From: JBCCGG01 sp039029395
GTDB lineage: Bacteria > Pseudomonadota > Alphaproteobacteria > Kiloniellales > JAKSDN01
Assembly (NCBI GenBank): GCA_039029395.1
Contig: JBCCGG010000015.1
Location: 1-64,000 of the forward strand
Direction of reading: 5' to 3'
DNA: 64,000 bases
Shown here: piece after piece, positions 49,886 through 58,644 of the stretch
How positions within the stretch are numbered: the stretch's first letter is position 1
Layout: each line of letters opens with the position of its first letter
The notes under the pieces: model-generated
Told to the model about the DNA's origin: nothing
Seen by the model: the letters and a program-made list of their open reading frames with translations, nothing else
Databases searched by the model: none
Translations under genes and position numbers: made by a program

Positions 49886-51421
49886 TCACTTTGGATCGTG
49901 AAGCCGTCCGCCGCGGACGATAAGTGCGCTCATCATACCGGCAACCGATAGGGCCAGGCAGACGAACATGACATTGCGAAAGCCATGGGCGAAGGCGTGG
50001 TCGACCACCTGATGGACTCGCTCCGCAATCTCGGGCGCGAGTCGTGCGAGCTCGTTCCGGGCCGCGTCCGAGCCCGAAAGCAAGCCGACGATCTCGGCGC
50101 GCATGTCGTCGCTCACGCGGTCGCCGGCAAGCGCCAGGATATGACTCAGGTGCAAGTTCTCCCAGTCGCGAAAGAGCGCCGTCAACAAGGAGACACCAAT
50201 CGGCAGAGCAATGTTGATGGAGAAGAACAGGATACCCGAAGCCGCGGCCGCTTTGCTCTCCGGCACGGCGCCCATCGCCACCGGGCTCGCGATGCCAAAC
50301 ATTAGGCCCCGCCCTGAGCCGAAAAGGACAAGGCCGAGAATCAGGAAACCCATCCCAAAGTCTGGATGAACCAGCCCGAGGCAGACAAAAGAGAGCGCCA
50401 TTAGCGCCATGGAAAGGCTGAGCGCGACGGGCGGGCTGATGTGCTGCAGTAGGCGGCCGCTCAAAAGCGCGAAGAGCGCCACGGGCACCATCATCGCCAA
50501 GAACAGCATGCCGTTCACCCAGGCCGAGTACCCGATCACATACTGGATGTAGAGCGTCAAAAGAAACGCAAGGGCAGCGACCGGAAGGTTGCTCAAGAAC
50601 ACAAAAAGGCAGGCACCGGCGAAGTTCCGGTCGCCGAACAGCGAAAGGTCCACGAGCGGCGAGGCTGCATGTTTCTCGATCTTGTAGAACGCTGCAAGCA
50701 GGACCAGACTGGCGACAAGACAGGAGACCACGGTGGTCGACCCCCAGCCCGTATCCCCAACCAGCTGAAGTCCGAGCACCAGTACGCCAAGACTGGCCGT
50801 CAGCACGAGAAAGCCCAAAAAATCGAAGCGCTCGCCGGACCTCGTCCCCGCCGCGGGGGCAATGAAGCAATAGAGAAGAACCACGCCCGCTAGGGCGAAC
50901 CCGCCATTGACGAAAAACAGCCAGCGCCACGAGAGCGCATCGGCGAGAAAGCCGGCGATCATCGGACCCGCCGCCGCAAAGATCAGGAACCCGCCGGTGA
51001 AGATGCCGATCCCGAGCGCCCTTCGCGGCTCATCCAAGGCCGAGCTAACCAGAGAAAGGCTGGTGACGCAGACCATCGCCGATCCGATTCCCTGCAGCGC
51101 TCTAAAGGCGATGATCGAAGCGGGATCAGACAGAAAGCCGATCGCCAGCGTACTGGCCGCGAAGAGCAGCCCGCCCAGCACCGCTATCCTGCGCTGGCCG
51201 AAGAGATCCGCCATTCGCCCGATTGCAATCACCGGCGGCGCGAAGGCGAGCAGCTGAGCATTCAAGATCCATTCCAGGCTCGACGAGGATGCATCGAGTG
51301 CCACGCCCATCGGCGGCAGCACCACCGCGATGCCCGAGAAGTCCATTTGAATGCCAGCCATTAGCAGGACCGCCGTCGCGATCGTGCACCACTGAGTCCT
51401 GGTCAGGGATGTGTCGGACAA
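49886..51421 (-). CDS. MFS drug/metabolite exporter, 14-helix (DHA2) type
   Basis: A 511-residue inner-membrane protein with about 14 hydrophobic segments, the number expected for the DHA2 family. The loop 2-3 motif is GRMADLFGQRRIAVLGGLLF, the helix 5 signature is GFLIFAAAGPMIAGFLADAL, and MDFSGIAVVLPPMGVALDAS in helix 1 is typical. Likely substrates are drugs or amphiphilic metabolites, exported with protons. It is divergent from the PotDABC-type operon and lies between two diverged 70-bp direct repeats. Codon use looks slightly less GC-rich than in neighbouring operons. Confidence 0.85.
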   Translation of the reverse strand: MSDTSLTRTQWCTIATAVLLMAGIQMDFSGIAVVLPPMGVALDASSSSLEWILNAQLLAFAPPVIAIGRMADLFGQRRIAVLGGLLFAASTLAIGFLSDPASIIAFRALQGIGSAMVCVTSLSLVSSALDEPRRALGIGIFTGGFLIFAAAGPMIAGFLADALSWRWLFFVNGGFALAGVVLLYCFIAPAAGTRSGERFDFLGFLVLTASLGVLVLGLQLVGDTGWGSTTVVSCLVASLVLLAAFYKIEKHAASPLVDLSLFGDRNFAGACLFVFLSNLPVAALAFLLTLYIQYVIGYSAWVNGMLFLAMMVPVALFALLSGRLLQHISPPVALSLSMALMALSFVCLGLVHPDFGMGFLILGLVLFGSGRGLMFGIASPVAMGAVPESKAAAASGILFFSINIALPIGVSLLTALFRDWENLHLSHILALAGDRVSDDMRAEIVGLLSGSDAARNELARLAPEIAERVHQVVDHAFAHGFRNVMFVCLALSVAGMMSALIVRGGRLHDPK

Positions 51422-51585
51422 TTCACTTTGCTCGCAGGAGATCCGCTGCCAAGAGGAGCCATCAGCGCGGGCGCCTATGCGCTATGCTGCCGCTCCCTTG
51501 AGATAGCATGACCCTTGGGACGAGAGGATACAACCAAAGGCGCGCATCCGGCGTCTCAATGCCCACGCAACCTCCCCAACAAGAA

Positions 51586-51623
51586 ATGTTGGAATTACCA
51601 AATTCGCCGTGGTAACGTTGTCA
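51586..51623 (+). promoter_or_regulatory. 38-bp conserved leader element of the PotDABC-type operon
   Basis: Matches 46107-46144 (minus strand) at 34 of 38 positions. Possible -35 TTGGAA and -10 TAACGT are 18 nt apart. An inverted repeat TTACCA, 9 nt, TGGTAA overlaps both, suiting a dimeric repressor. The first start codon is 112 bp downstream. Confidence 0.65.
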
Positions 51624-51660
51624 AAACGGCGGCGAGACCTCTCGTCGCTCAGCAGAGCGG
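51591..51660. repeat. Diverged direct repeat, right copy
   Basis: Same orientation as 49809-49878 and 73% identical to it. It overlaps the 38-bp element and continues beyond it. The MFS gene lies between the two copies. Confidence 0.6.
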
Positions 51661-51734
51661 CTGTGCCCGTCCGAGCCTCCACAGACCTGGCCATTTGGGC
51701 GGCCGGCCGCGAGACGATAGGGAGCACGAGGAGC

Positions 51735-52889
51735 ATGACCGGGAGCACGACAGCAAACCGCCGCACTTTCCTGCAGATGACCGGCGCCACGACGGCCGCG
51801 CTTGCCGCGCCGGCGGTGATCACCAGCCGCGCCTGGGCGGCGCGCGAGAAGGAGCTCAACATCCTCTGCTGGGAGGGGTACAACTCCGATGAAGTGCTCG
51901 ATCCCTTCCGCCGTTCCTCGGGCGCCAAGGTCTCGGCGGAGAGCGGCACCTCGGACCCGGACATGATCAACAAGCTGCGCGCGGGCGAGGTCAACGTTTG
52001 GGACGTGATCAACGTCAACCAGCCTTGGGCGCGCAATCAGATGTTCCCCGAGAACCTGATCCTGCCCATCCCGAGGGATCAGTTCGAGCCCTATTTCGCG
52101 AAGATGATGGGCGCCTTTCAGAAGGACTACAAGTGGTGCTACTCGGAGGACGGAAAGGACCTGCTCGGCATCGTGCAGCGCTTCGGGCCCTTCAACTTCG
52201 TGGTCAACACCGACAAGGTCTCGCGCGCCACGGCCGAGGACGAGGGCTTCGATCTCTTCAACGACGACGCCAATGCCGGCAAGTTCGGCATCCTGACCTA
52301 CGACAACTGGAACATCTACCACATGTGCGTGGGTGCCGGGATCGATCCCTTCACGTCCCACACAGATGACGAGATCGCCGCCTTCGAGAAAACCGCGCGC
52401 AAGTGGTTCAAGGGCGCCAAGCTCTTGACCGACGATTTGGTGCAGATGAACCTGGCGCTGATCAACGGCGAGATCGACTTTTATTGCACCGGCGGCACCT
52501 ACACCGCCTCGCCGGCGCGCCTGGACGGCGCCACCAACATCCGCGGCATCACCCCCAACAAAGGTCCGATGGGCGGCAAGGGCGGCATCGTCTGGGTCGA
52601 GGTCACCTCCAAGGTCAACAATCCGCAAGTCTCGCCACTGGTCGAAGAATTCTTCCACTATGTGCACGAGCCCGAGGTGTGCCACGCGGTCGCCTTCGCC
52701 GAGGGCACCTACAATCCGGTGACTCAGATGGGCGACCCCAAGGTCTTCGCCGAGTTCAACAAGGAGGAGCTCGACGCGATCCAGTGGGACAGCCTGGAGC
52801 AGGAGCTGGCCAACAGCGTCGACTACCAGATCAACCCGGACTACGATCGCATGGACACGATCTACAACGCGGCCAAGCGCGAGGCGTAA
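51735..52889 (+). CDS. PotD-like ABC transporter substrate-binding protein (Tat-exported)
   Basis: A 384-residue binding protein. The N-terminus carries a twin-arginine signal, NRRTFLQMTGATTAALAAPA (RR at about 9-10), so it is exported folded. The mature part follows the PotD family: LNILCWEGYNSDEVLDPFRR, SGTSDPDMINKLRAGEVNVW, WNIYHMCVGAGIDPFTSHTD and GKGGIVWVEVTSKVNNP. Polyamines are classical ligands, but family members also bind other compounds. ATG 51735 has GAGGAG and fits the Tat signal. It leads an operon with ATPase and two permeases, under a leader element shared with the polyol-type operon. Confidence 0.88.
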   Translation: MTGSTTANRRTFLQMTGATTAALAAPAVITSRAWAAREKELNILCWEGYNSDEVLDPFRRSSGAKVSAESGTSDPDMINKLRAGEVNVWDVINVNQPWARNQMFPENLILPIPRDQFEPYFAKMMGAFQKDYKWCYSEDGKDLLGIVQRFGPFNFVVNTDKVSRATAEDEGFDLFNDDANAGKFGILTYDNWNIYHMCVGAGIDPFTSHTDDEIAAFEKTARKWFKGAKLLTDDLVQMNLALINGEIDFYCTGGTYTASPARLDGATNIRGITPNKGPMGGKGGIVWVEVTSKVNNPQVSPLVEEFFHYVHEPEVCHAVAFAEGTYNPVTQMGDPKVFAEFNKEELDAIQWDSLEQELANSVDYQINPDYDRMDTIYNAAKREA

Positions 52890-52937
52890 GTTTCGGGCGC
52901 CGGAGGAGGCCGCGTCAGAGGGAGTTGGGTTTGATCC

Positions 52938-54002
52938 ATGGCTGATTCGCCGATCCTGCGCCTGGTCGGCCTGACCAAGCAGTTCGGCGCCCTGAACGCG
53001 GTCGACGGCGTCGATCTGGAGATCAACGACGGCGAGTTCTTCACGGTGGTCGGGCCCTCGGGCAGCGGCAAGACCACGCTGTTGCGCATGCTGGCCGGCA
53101 TGGAGCGGCCGAGCGGCGGACAAATCCTGCTGCGCGACCAAGAGATCAACGAGATCCCGGCCAACCGGCGGCCGACCTGCATGGTGTTTCAGTCGCTCGC
53201 CCTCTTCCCCCACCGCAGCGTCGGCCAGAACATCGAGTTTTCCCTCAAGATGAAGGGCGTATCCGCGGCCGCGCGCCGGGAACGCTGCGAGCAGCTGATG
53301 GCCCAGCTGCGCCTGCCGCTCGACTACTATGGCAAGAACGTGACCCAGTGCTCGGGCGGGGAGCGCCAACGGGTCGCGCTCGCCCGGGCGTTGGCGTTCG
53401 ATCCGGAGATCCTGTTCTTCGACGAGCCGCTTTCGGCGATCGACTACAAGCTGCGCAAGACCCTTGAAAAGGAGCTCAAGGACATCCACCGGGAGACCGG
53501 CAAGACCTTCGTCTACATCACCCACTCCCTGGAGGAGGCCATGGTGATGAGCGACCGCATCGGCATCATGCGCTCCGGCAAGCTGGTCCAGGTCGGCACG
53601 CCGGACGAGATCTACAATCAGCCGACCAACCGCTTCGTCTCGGAGTTCATGGGCGAAGTCAACCTGCTTCAGGTGGAAGCGACCGGCGACGGCCAGCTCG
53701 CCAGCCCCGGCTTCGAGGCGCGCTTCCGCCCGCCGCCGGGCGCCAACGGGGTGCGCGCCGGCCACCTGGTGATCCGCCCGGAATCCTTGCGCTTTCTGGC
53801 CAAGGCCGAGGATGCGGAAAACGCGCTGTCCGGCACGCTTTACAACGAGTACTCGCTGGGCTCGCGCATTCAGTATCAGGTGCGGGTCGGCGAGCAGGTT
53901 TTCCTGGTCGAGAAGCTGCGCGAGCACCGCTATCGGGGCGACCTGGACGACGCGGTCGTGATCGGTTGGGACGCCGGCGATTCCATCCTGGTGAGCGAGT
54001 GA
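52938..54002 (+). CDS. PotA-like ABC transporter ATPase
   Basis: A 354-residue cytoplasmic subunit. Walker A is GPSGSGKTT (about 39-47), the Q-loop is MVFQSLALFPHRSV, the signature is CSGGERQRVALARAL (CSGGE rather than LSGGQ), Walker B is ILFFDEPLSAID and the H-loop is YITHSLEEAM. A C-terminal TOBE-type regulatory domain (about 240-354) is present. The stop overlaps the next start (TGATG), which couples translation. Confidence 0.92.
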   Translation: MADSPILRLVGLTKQFGALNAVDGVDLEINDGEFFTVVGPSGSGKTTLLRMLAGMERPSGGQILLRDQEINEIPANRRPTCMVFQSLALFPHRSVGQNIEFSLKMKGVSAAARRERCEQLMAQLRLPLDYYGKNVTQCSGGERQRVALARALAFDPEILFFDEPLSAIDYKLRKTLEKELKDIHRETGKTFVYITHSLEEAMVMSDRIGIMRSGKLVQVGTPDEIYNQPTNRFVSEFMGEVNLLQVEATGDGQLASPGFEARFRPPPGANGVRAGHLVIRPESLRFLAKAEDAENALSGTLYNEYSLGSRIQYQVRVGEQVFLVEKLREHRYRGDLDDAVVIGWDAGDSILVSE

Positions 54003-54904
54003 TGGCGGTCGAAGCCGACCATCTTCAAGCGCGGGGGCCCGCGCTCTCGGGCCTTCGGACCTGGGCACGCCAGCCGGGCGTGCTCTCGGCGGTGCCGATC
54101 ATGACCTTGCTGCTGCTCGGCTTCGCGGCGCCCCTGCTCGTCGTCTTCGGCTACAGCTTCATGCCGGCCAAGACCTTCGACTTCGTCCATCTGCCGACCT
54201 TGGAGAACTATGCCGAAATCTTCGGCAGCACCTACTACCAGTCCTTTCTCTGGGCGCTCTTCCTGGCATCGACCACGGTGGCGCTGCTCCTGGTCATCAC
54301 CTATCCGCTGGCCTTTGGCCTCGCCAAGGTGTTCGGACGCTGGGCCAATCTGCTCACCTTGCTGCTGGTGATTCCGCTCTTCGTGTCGGAAAACATCCGG
54401 CTTTTTGGCTGGGTCTTGTTCCTGATCAAGGGCGGCGTTGTCTCGGGCACGCTGCAGACCTGGTTCGGACTCGAGCTGGGCGGGATGATCTACAACGTGC
54501 CGGCGATCGTCCTGGGCCTGGTCTACGTCTATCTGCCCTTCATGCTGTTTCCGGTCACCCTGGGCGTCGCCATGGTGCCACGGGAAGTGACCGAGGCGGC
54601 CGGTGATCTGGGCGCGAGCCGCTGGCAGATCTTCAAGGAGGTGGAGATCCCGCTCGCCATGCCGGGCATCCTTATCGGCTGCCTGCTGACCTTTGTGCTT
54701 TCGCTCGGATCCCTTGCGGAATCGAAGATCCTCGGCGGCCAGGCGGTGATCATGATCGCCGACGACATCGAGACCGCCTTTACCTTCGGCCAGAATTGGC
54801 CGCTCGGCTCTGCGCTTTCGGTGCTGCTGATCGGCCTCTCGGGCGCCCTGGTGCTCTATCTTCTGCAAAAGCTGGATCTGGACCAGATCCTGGGACGGCG
54901 CTGA
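54002..54904 (+). CDS. PotB-like ABC transporter permease
   Basis: A 300-residue inner-membrane subunit with six predicted helices. The EAA-type coupling loop is EAAGDLGASRWQIFKEVEIP, which contacts the ATPase. The start codon shares an A with the ATPase stop. The protein starts MAVEADHLQ followed by helix 1 (LSAVPIMTLLLLGFAAPLLV). Confidence 0.92.
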   Translation: MAVEADHLQARGPALSGLRTWARQPGVLSAVPIMTLLLLGFAAPLLVVFGYSFMPAKTFDFVHLPTLENYAEIFGSTYYQSFLWALFLASTTVALLLVITYPLAFGLAKVFGRWANLLTLLLVIPLFVSENIRLFGWVLFLIKGGVVSGTLQTWFGLELGGMIYNVPAIVLGLVYVYLPFMLFPVTLGVAMVPREVTEAAGDLGASRWQIFKEVEIPLAMPGILIGCLLTFVLSLGSLAESKILGGQAVIMIADDIETAFTFGQNWPLGSALSVLLIGLSGALVLYLLQKLDLDQILGRR

Positions 54905-55686
54905 TGGCCCGGCGACTGATCACACTGTGGGCCGGCTGCATCCTGGTCTTCATGTATCTGCCGATCGTTTGCGTCGCGCTCGCCTCCTTTTCAAAGAACC
55001 GCTATTTCCGCTTTCCCATCCCGCGCTGGGACGACGTCTGGTACGGCAAGGCCTTCACGTCGCTCACCGTGCGCGGCCTGTTCGAGACCTCGCTCTCAAT
55101 CGCGCTGGTGGTCACCGTGGTCTCGGTGGTGCTGGCCTTCTTCGGGGCGCTGGCCTTCGCGCGCTTCCAGTGGCGCGGCCGCAAGATCTATCAGCGCATC
55201 CTTCTGCTACCGATCTTCTTTCCCCAGGCGGTGCTGGGCCTGGCCCTTCTGCTGTGGTTCAGCGCGCTCGGCATCATCCCCGATTGGAAGACGGCGGCCT
55301 TCGCCCATTTGATCTGGATCGTGCCGATCGCGACGCTCGTGATCTCGATCCAGGCCTACTCCTTCGATCCGGCCCTGGAAGAGGCCGCCTACGATCTGGG
55401 TGCGAGCCGCTGGCAGGTGCTGCGCGAGGTCACCTTGCCGGTGCTTTGGCCCGGCATCTTTTCCGGCGCGCTCTTTTCCTTCCTCCTGTCCTGGGGCAAC
55501 TTCCCGCTGTCGCTCTTCACCACCGGCGCCGACCAGACGATCCCCGAATGGCTCTATGCCAAGATGGTCTCGGGCTACACGCCCCTGGTGCCGACCTTGG
55601 GCGCGCTCACGACCTTGGGCGCGGCCTTGGTGCTCCTGGGCGGCTACGGGGTGATCTTGCTGGCCCGCCGGCTGCGGGCCCGATAG
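54904..55686 (+). CDS. PotC-like ABC transporter permease
   Basis: A 260-residue second permease. The coupling loop is EAAYDLGASRWQVLREVTLP. ILVFMYLPIVCVALASFSKN forms helix 1 and its cytoplasmic end, as in PotC. The start overlaps the PotB-like stop (TGATG). The oxygenase gene begins 8 bp after the stop, so the operon continues. Confidence 0.92.
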   Translation: MARRLITLWAGCILVFMYLPIVCVALASFSKNRYFRFPIPRWDDVWYGKAFTSLTVRGLFETSLSIALVVTVVSVVLAFFGALAFARFQWRGRKIYQRILLLPIFFPQAVLGLALLLWFSALGIIPDWKTAAFAHLIWIVPIATLVISIQAYSFDPALEEAAYDLGASRWQVLREVTLPVLWPGIFSGALFSFLLSWGNFPLSLFTTGADQTIPEWLYAKMVSGYTPLVPTLGALTTLGAALVLLGGYGVILLARRLRAR

Positions 55687-55694
55687 GAGCGGCC

Positions 55695-56717
55695 ATGACA
55701 GATCATCACTTGGACCCGGAGCTGATCGCCAAGCGCTTGCCTTTGGAAGAGATCCCGGTGATCGACCTGGCGCCATTCCTGGGCGGCACAGTCGATCACC
55801 GCCAAGAGGTCGCTCAGGAAATTGGCCGGGCCTGTCGCCACATCGGCTTCTTCTACGTGATCCATCACGGCGTGCCCCAGGCGTTGATCGACGAGACTTT
55901 CGCCCAGGCCAAGCGTTTCTTCGATCTGCCGGACGCTCTCAAGCAGGAGATCTCGATCGAGCGCTCGGCCGCGCACCGGGGGTACTTCTCACTCGGCGGC
56001 GAGAACCTGGATCCGGCCAAGCAGACCGAGACCGGCGACTTCAAGGAGGGCCTCAAGATCGGCCGCGACCTGCCGCTCGACCATCCCCTGGTCCAGGCCG
56101 GCACGCCGCTCCACGGGCCCAACCTTTGGCCGGCCGATCTGCCCGGCTGGCGCGAGACCATCGAGCGCTGCTACGGCGCGCTCTCGGGTCTCGGCTTCGA
56201 GCTGATGCGCGGTTTCGCGCTCGCCCTGGAGCTGCCCGGGGACTTCTTCGACGACAAGCTGACCGAGCCCATGGCGACCCTCGGCCCCCTGCACTACCCG
56301 CCCCACCAGGGGCCGGTCAGCGAGCGGCGCCTGGGCGCCGGCGCCCACACCGACTTCGGCTGCCTGACGATCCTGTCCCAAGATCCGGTCGGCGGCCTGC
56401 AGGTCATGAACGCCGCCGGCCAATGGATCGACGCGCCCTTCATTCCGGGCAGCTTCGTGGTCAACATCGGCGACATGATGGCGCGCTGGACCAACGACAT
56501 CTTCGCCTCGACCCGCCACCGGGTGATCAACCTCTCAGGTTCCGACCGCTATTCCATGCCGTTCTTCTACGACCCGAACTTCGAGGCCGAGGTCGCCTGC
56601 TTGGAGACCTGCCAAAGCGCCGATCGCCCGCCGCGCTATCCGCCGACCACCGGCGGTCAGCATCTGCTCGACATGATCAACGCCACCTTCGATTATCGTC
56701 ACGAGGCGCCGGCTTGA
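55695..56717 (+). CDS. Isopenicillin-N-synthase-like 2OG-Fe(II) oxygenase
   Basis: A 340-residue enzyme with the DIOX_N opening IPVIDLAPFLGG and GFFYVIHHGVP. The iron site is HTDFGC (HxD) and STRHRVIN (distal His), and the 2-oxoglutarate arginine and serine are in DRYSMPFFYDP. The substrate is presumably linked to the compound taken up by the PotDABC-type transporter whose genes precede it by 8 bp. This operon position is unusual for such an oxygenase and suggests modification of the imported compound. Confidence 0.88.
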   Translation: MTDHHLDPELIAKRLPLEEIPVIDLAPFLGGTVDHRQEVAQEIGRACRHIGFFYVIHHGVPQALIDETFAQAKRFFDLPDALKQEISIERSAAHRGYFSLGGENLDPAKQTETGDFKEGLKIGRDLPLDHPLVQAGTPLHGPNLWPADLPGWRETIERCYGALSGLGFELMRGFALALELPGDFFDDKLTEPMATLGPLHYPPHQGPVSERRLGAGAHTDFGCLTILSQDPVGGLQVMNAAGQWIDAPFIPGSFVVNIGDMMARWTNDIFASTRHRVINLSGSDRYSMPFFYDPNFEAEVACLETCQSADRPPRYPPTTGGQHLLDMINATFDYRHEAPA

Positions 56718-57505
56718 GCCGACACGTCCTGAAGAGCGCGCGCCTCACCCTACGGCCCTTAACCGAGGCCGACCTGCCGGAGATGAAGGCGCGGCTCTTT
56801 TCCGAGCCCGAGGTGGTCAAGACCCTGCTGGGCGACATATCCACGCTCGAGGCTTTGGAGGCCCAGGCCCGGCTCTGGCTCGACGGACCCGACGCTTGGG
56901 CGCAGAACGGCTTCGGCGCCTGGGGAGTCTATAGCAAGGACAGCGTCCTGCTCGGCCTGGTCGCGGCCGATCAAGCGATTGCCGAGATCGGCCAGGGGCC
57001 GGAGATTTTCTACCTCTTCGCGCCCACGGTCTGGGGCAAAGGCGTGGGCAGCGAGGCCACGGCGCTGATGTGCAACTATCTCTTCGAGGTGCTTGAACAG
57101 CCGGCCCTCGAGGCGCTGATCTTCGCGGAACTCAATCCCGGCTCCGTGCGCCTCGCCGAGAAGCTCGGCATGACGCTGGTCGGCCGGGTGCCGATCGTCG
57201 GCCATCACCTAACCGAGGCCCGCGCCCGGGAAACCCAGGCCTTCGATCTTTGGCGCCTCGAGACCGCCGCACCCGACCAAGCCGCGCGGACCCTCGAGGA
57301 GACCGCCTTCCGCATAGGCCAATTTCTCGGCGAGGGCATCGGATCTCGGGACGAGCTGACCGAGGCCCTCATCGCGGTCGCCGGACCGGCCTCGCGCCAA
57401 ATCGTCGAGCAACGCGTGGCCGCCGGCATGGCCAGCCCGGGCATGGCCCACTACCGGGTCAGCCGGGCGGCCTACCGAACGCGCGTGACGGCGCCGCGCT
57501 CTTGA
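56714..57505 (+). CDS. GNAT-type acetyltransferase with C-terminal extension
   Basis: A 263-residue protein. Residues about 5-180 follow the RimJ/RimL-type GNAT pattern: LKSARLTLRPLTEADLPEMK, GFGAWGVYSKDSVLLGLVAA, the acetyl-CoA loop VWGKGVGSEATALMCNYLFE and NPGSVRLAEKLGMTLVGRVP. About 75 extra residues follow. The only start without a large overlap is TTG 56714, which overlaps the oxygenase stop (TTGA) and so is translationally coupled. The 3' end overlaps the convergent EamA gene by 47 bp. Confidence 0.76.
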   Translation: MSRHVLKSARLTLRPLTEADLPEMKARLFSEPEVVKTLLGDISTLEALEAQARLWLDGPDAWAQNGFGAWGVYSKDSVLLGLVAADQAIAEIGQGPEIFYLFAPTVWGKGVGSEATALMCNYLFEVLEQPALEALIFAELNPGSVRLAEKLGMTLVGRVPIVGHHLTEARARETQAFDLWRLETAAPDQAARTLEETAFRIGQFLGEGIGSRDELTEALIAVAGPASRQIVEQRVAAGMASPGMAHYRVSRAAYRTRVTAPRS

Positions 57506-58394
57506 GGCTCCAAAGGGCGTGACCCATGACCGCAGCCAGGATCACCGTGCCACCGATCAGGGTGGTCGGGCTCGGGCGCTCGGCGATCACCAGGAACACC
57601 CAGGTCGGCGCCAACACGGTCTCGAGCAGAGTCAGCAAGGTCAGCTCGGCCGCCGGCACAGCGCGCGCCGCAAAGGCGAAGACGCTGTTGCAAAAGGCGC
57701 TGATCACCATGCCCTGAAGCAAACAAAGCGCGATGTCTTGCCAGGGCACGGCAAATTCGCTCACCATGGGCGCCGATGCCAGCAGCGCGAAGGCGCCAGA
57801 GAGCGCGACCGCAGGGGTCATGTCCCGGCGCCGGCCGCAGCGGAGCGCGACCGCATAGCCCGCCGAAAGCATGGATGCCAGCAGCGCCAAGAGGTTGCCT
57901 GAAAGGCCGCCGACCGCCAGGCCTTCAACGACCATCAGCAGGACCCCAACGAGCGCCAAGCCGGCGGCGACCCAAGTGCGCCGGGCAACCCGCTCGCGCA
58001 GCACCAGCCAGGCCAGAAGGGCGGCGTAAAAGGGATGGGCCGCAAAGATGAAGGAGACGTTGGCCACCGTGGTCTGAAACAGCGCGTGAAAGAAGCTGAC
58101 CGAGGCCGTGGCCAGGCAAAATGCCGCCAGCAGGCCAGGCCAGCCGATCGCGCCCAGCACCCGAGGCGCCCTTCCGCCGTGACGCCACAGCACGATCAGC
58201 CCGGCGCCGAGTGTGACGCCGAGCGAGCGGTAGAACAGCACCTCCCAGGGTCCGGCCACCTCTATACCGCGCACGATCAAGCCGGAGAAGCTCCAGAAGG
58301 TCGCTGTGAGCAGGACCAAGACGACGCCGCGCCGATAGGCCGCGCCCGGATCGGGCCACTGTCGCGGCATCGGCTCCAAGGCCAGGTTCGACAT
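57459..58394 (-). CDS. EamA/DMT-family transporter
   Basis: A 311-residue inner-membrane protein with about ten helices in two EamA repeats: GVVLVLLTATFWSFSGLIVR to LVLRERVARRTWVAAGLALV, then LLALLASMLSAGYAVALRCG to LLETVLAPTWVFLVIAERPS and GGTVILAAVM. Exporters of this kind handle amino acids or metabolites. It is convergent with the GNAT gene and divergent from the second GNAT gene, with a 250-bp gap. Confidence 0.88.
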   Translation of the reverse strand: MSNLALEPMPRQWPDPGAAYRRGVVLVLLTATFWSFSGLIVRGIEVAGPWEVLFYRSLGVTLGAGLIVLWRHGGRAPRVLGAIGWPGLLAAFCLATASVSFFHALFQTTVANVSFIFAAHPFYAALLAWLVLRERVARRTWVAAGLALVGVLLMVVEGLAVGGLSGNLLALLASMLSAGYAVALRCGRRRDMTPAVALSGAFALLASAPMVSEFAVPWQDIALCLLQGMVISAFCNSVFAFAARAVPAAELTLLTLLETVLAPTWVFLVIAERPSPTTLIGGTVILAAVMGHALWSLKSAAPSRAFGRPPG

Positions 58395-58594
58395 GACGCC
58401 CCCGAAGACTGGGGAGAAGGGACGCGCCTGCCCTCATCGGGGACAGGCGCGCCAAGTGGCGATCACCTGAGAAAGATCGCATGAACAAACGAACGAGAAT
58501 GATTCTGCGCCCAAAACAGTCTCCTGTGCAGCGAAAAGATCCGATAGGATGGATCGGCTCGTTCGATTGAAACGGCGGCGCACAGCTTTTCCCT

Positions 58595-58617
58595 GCGATT
58601 TTCTTATGAGAAATCGC
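58595..58617 (+). promoter_or_regulatory. Leader hairpin before the second GNAT gene
   Basis: GCGATTT (58595-58601) pairs with AAATCGC (58611-58617) around a 9-nt loop, 28 nt before the ATG. It is not followed by a T-run. A role in expression is possible but unproven. Confidence 0.3.
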
Positions 58618-58644
58618 CTGGAGCAGTCACGTGGAGGGGACAGC

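Larger units (their letters stand above)
51422..51734. other. 313-bp divergent promoter region
   Basis: This separates the MFS gene (leftwards) from the PotDABC-type operon (rightwards). It contains the 38-bp element at 51586-51623, the right copy of the 70-bp repeat and the GAGGAG ribosome site of the binding-protein gene at 51728-51733. The frames remain open in places but show no convincing protein. Confidence 0.6.

Noticed and set aside
51621..54068. An 815-codon open frame on the minus strand opposite the binding-protein and ATPase genes
   Set aside because: It is the antisense shadow of two well-recognised genes. Its protein is rich in His, Arg, Asp and Ala with no motif, as expected opposite GC-rich codons.
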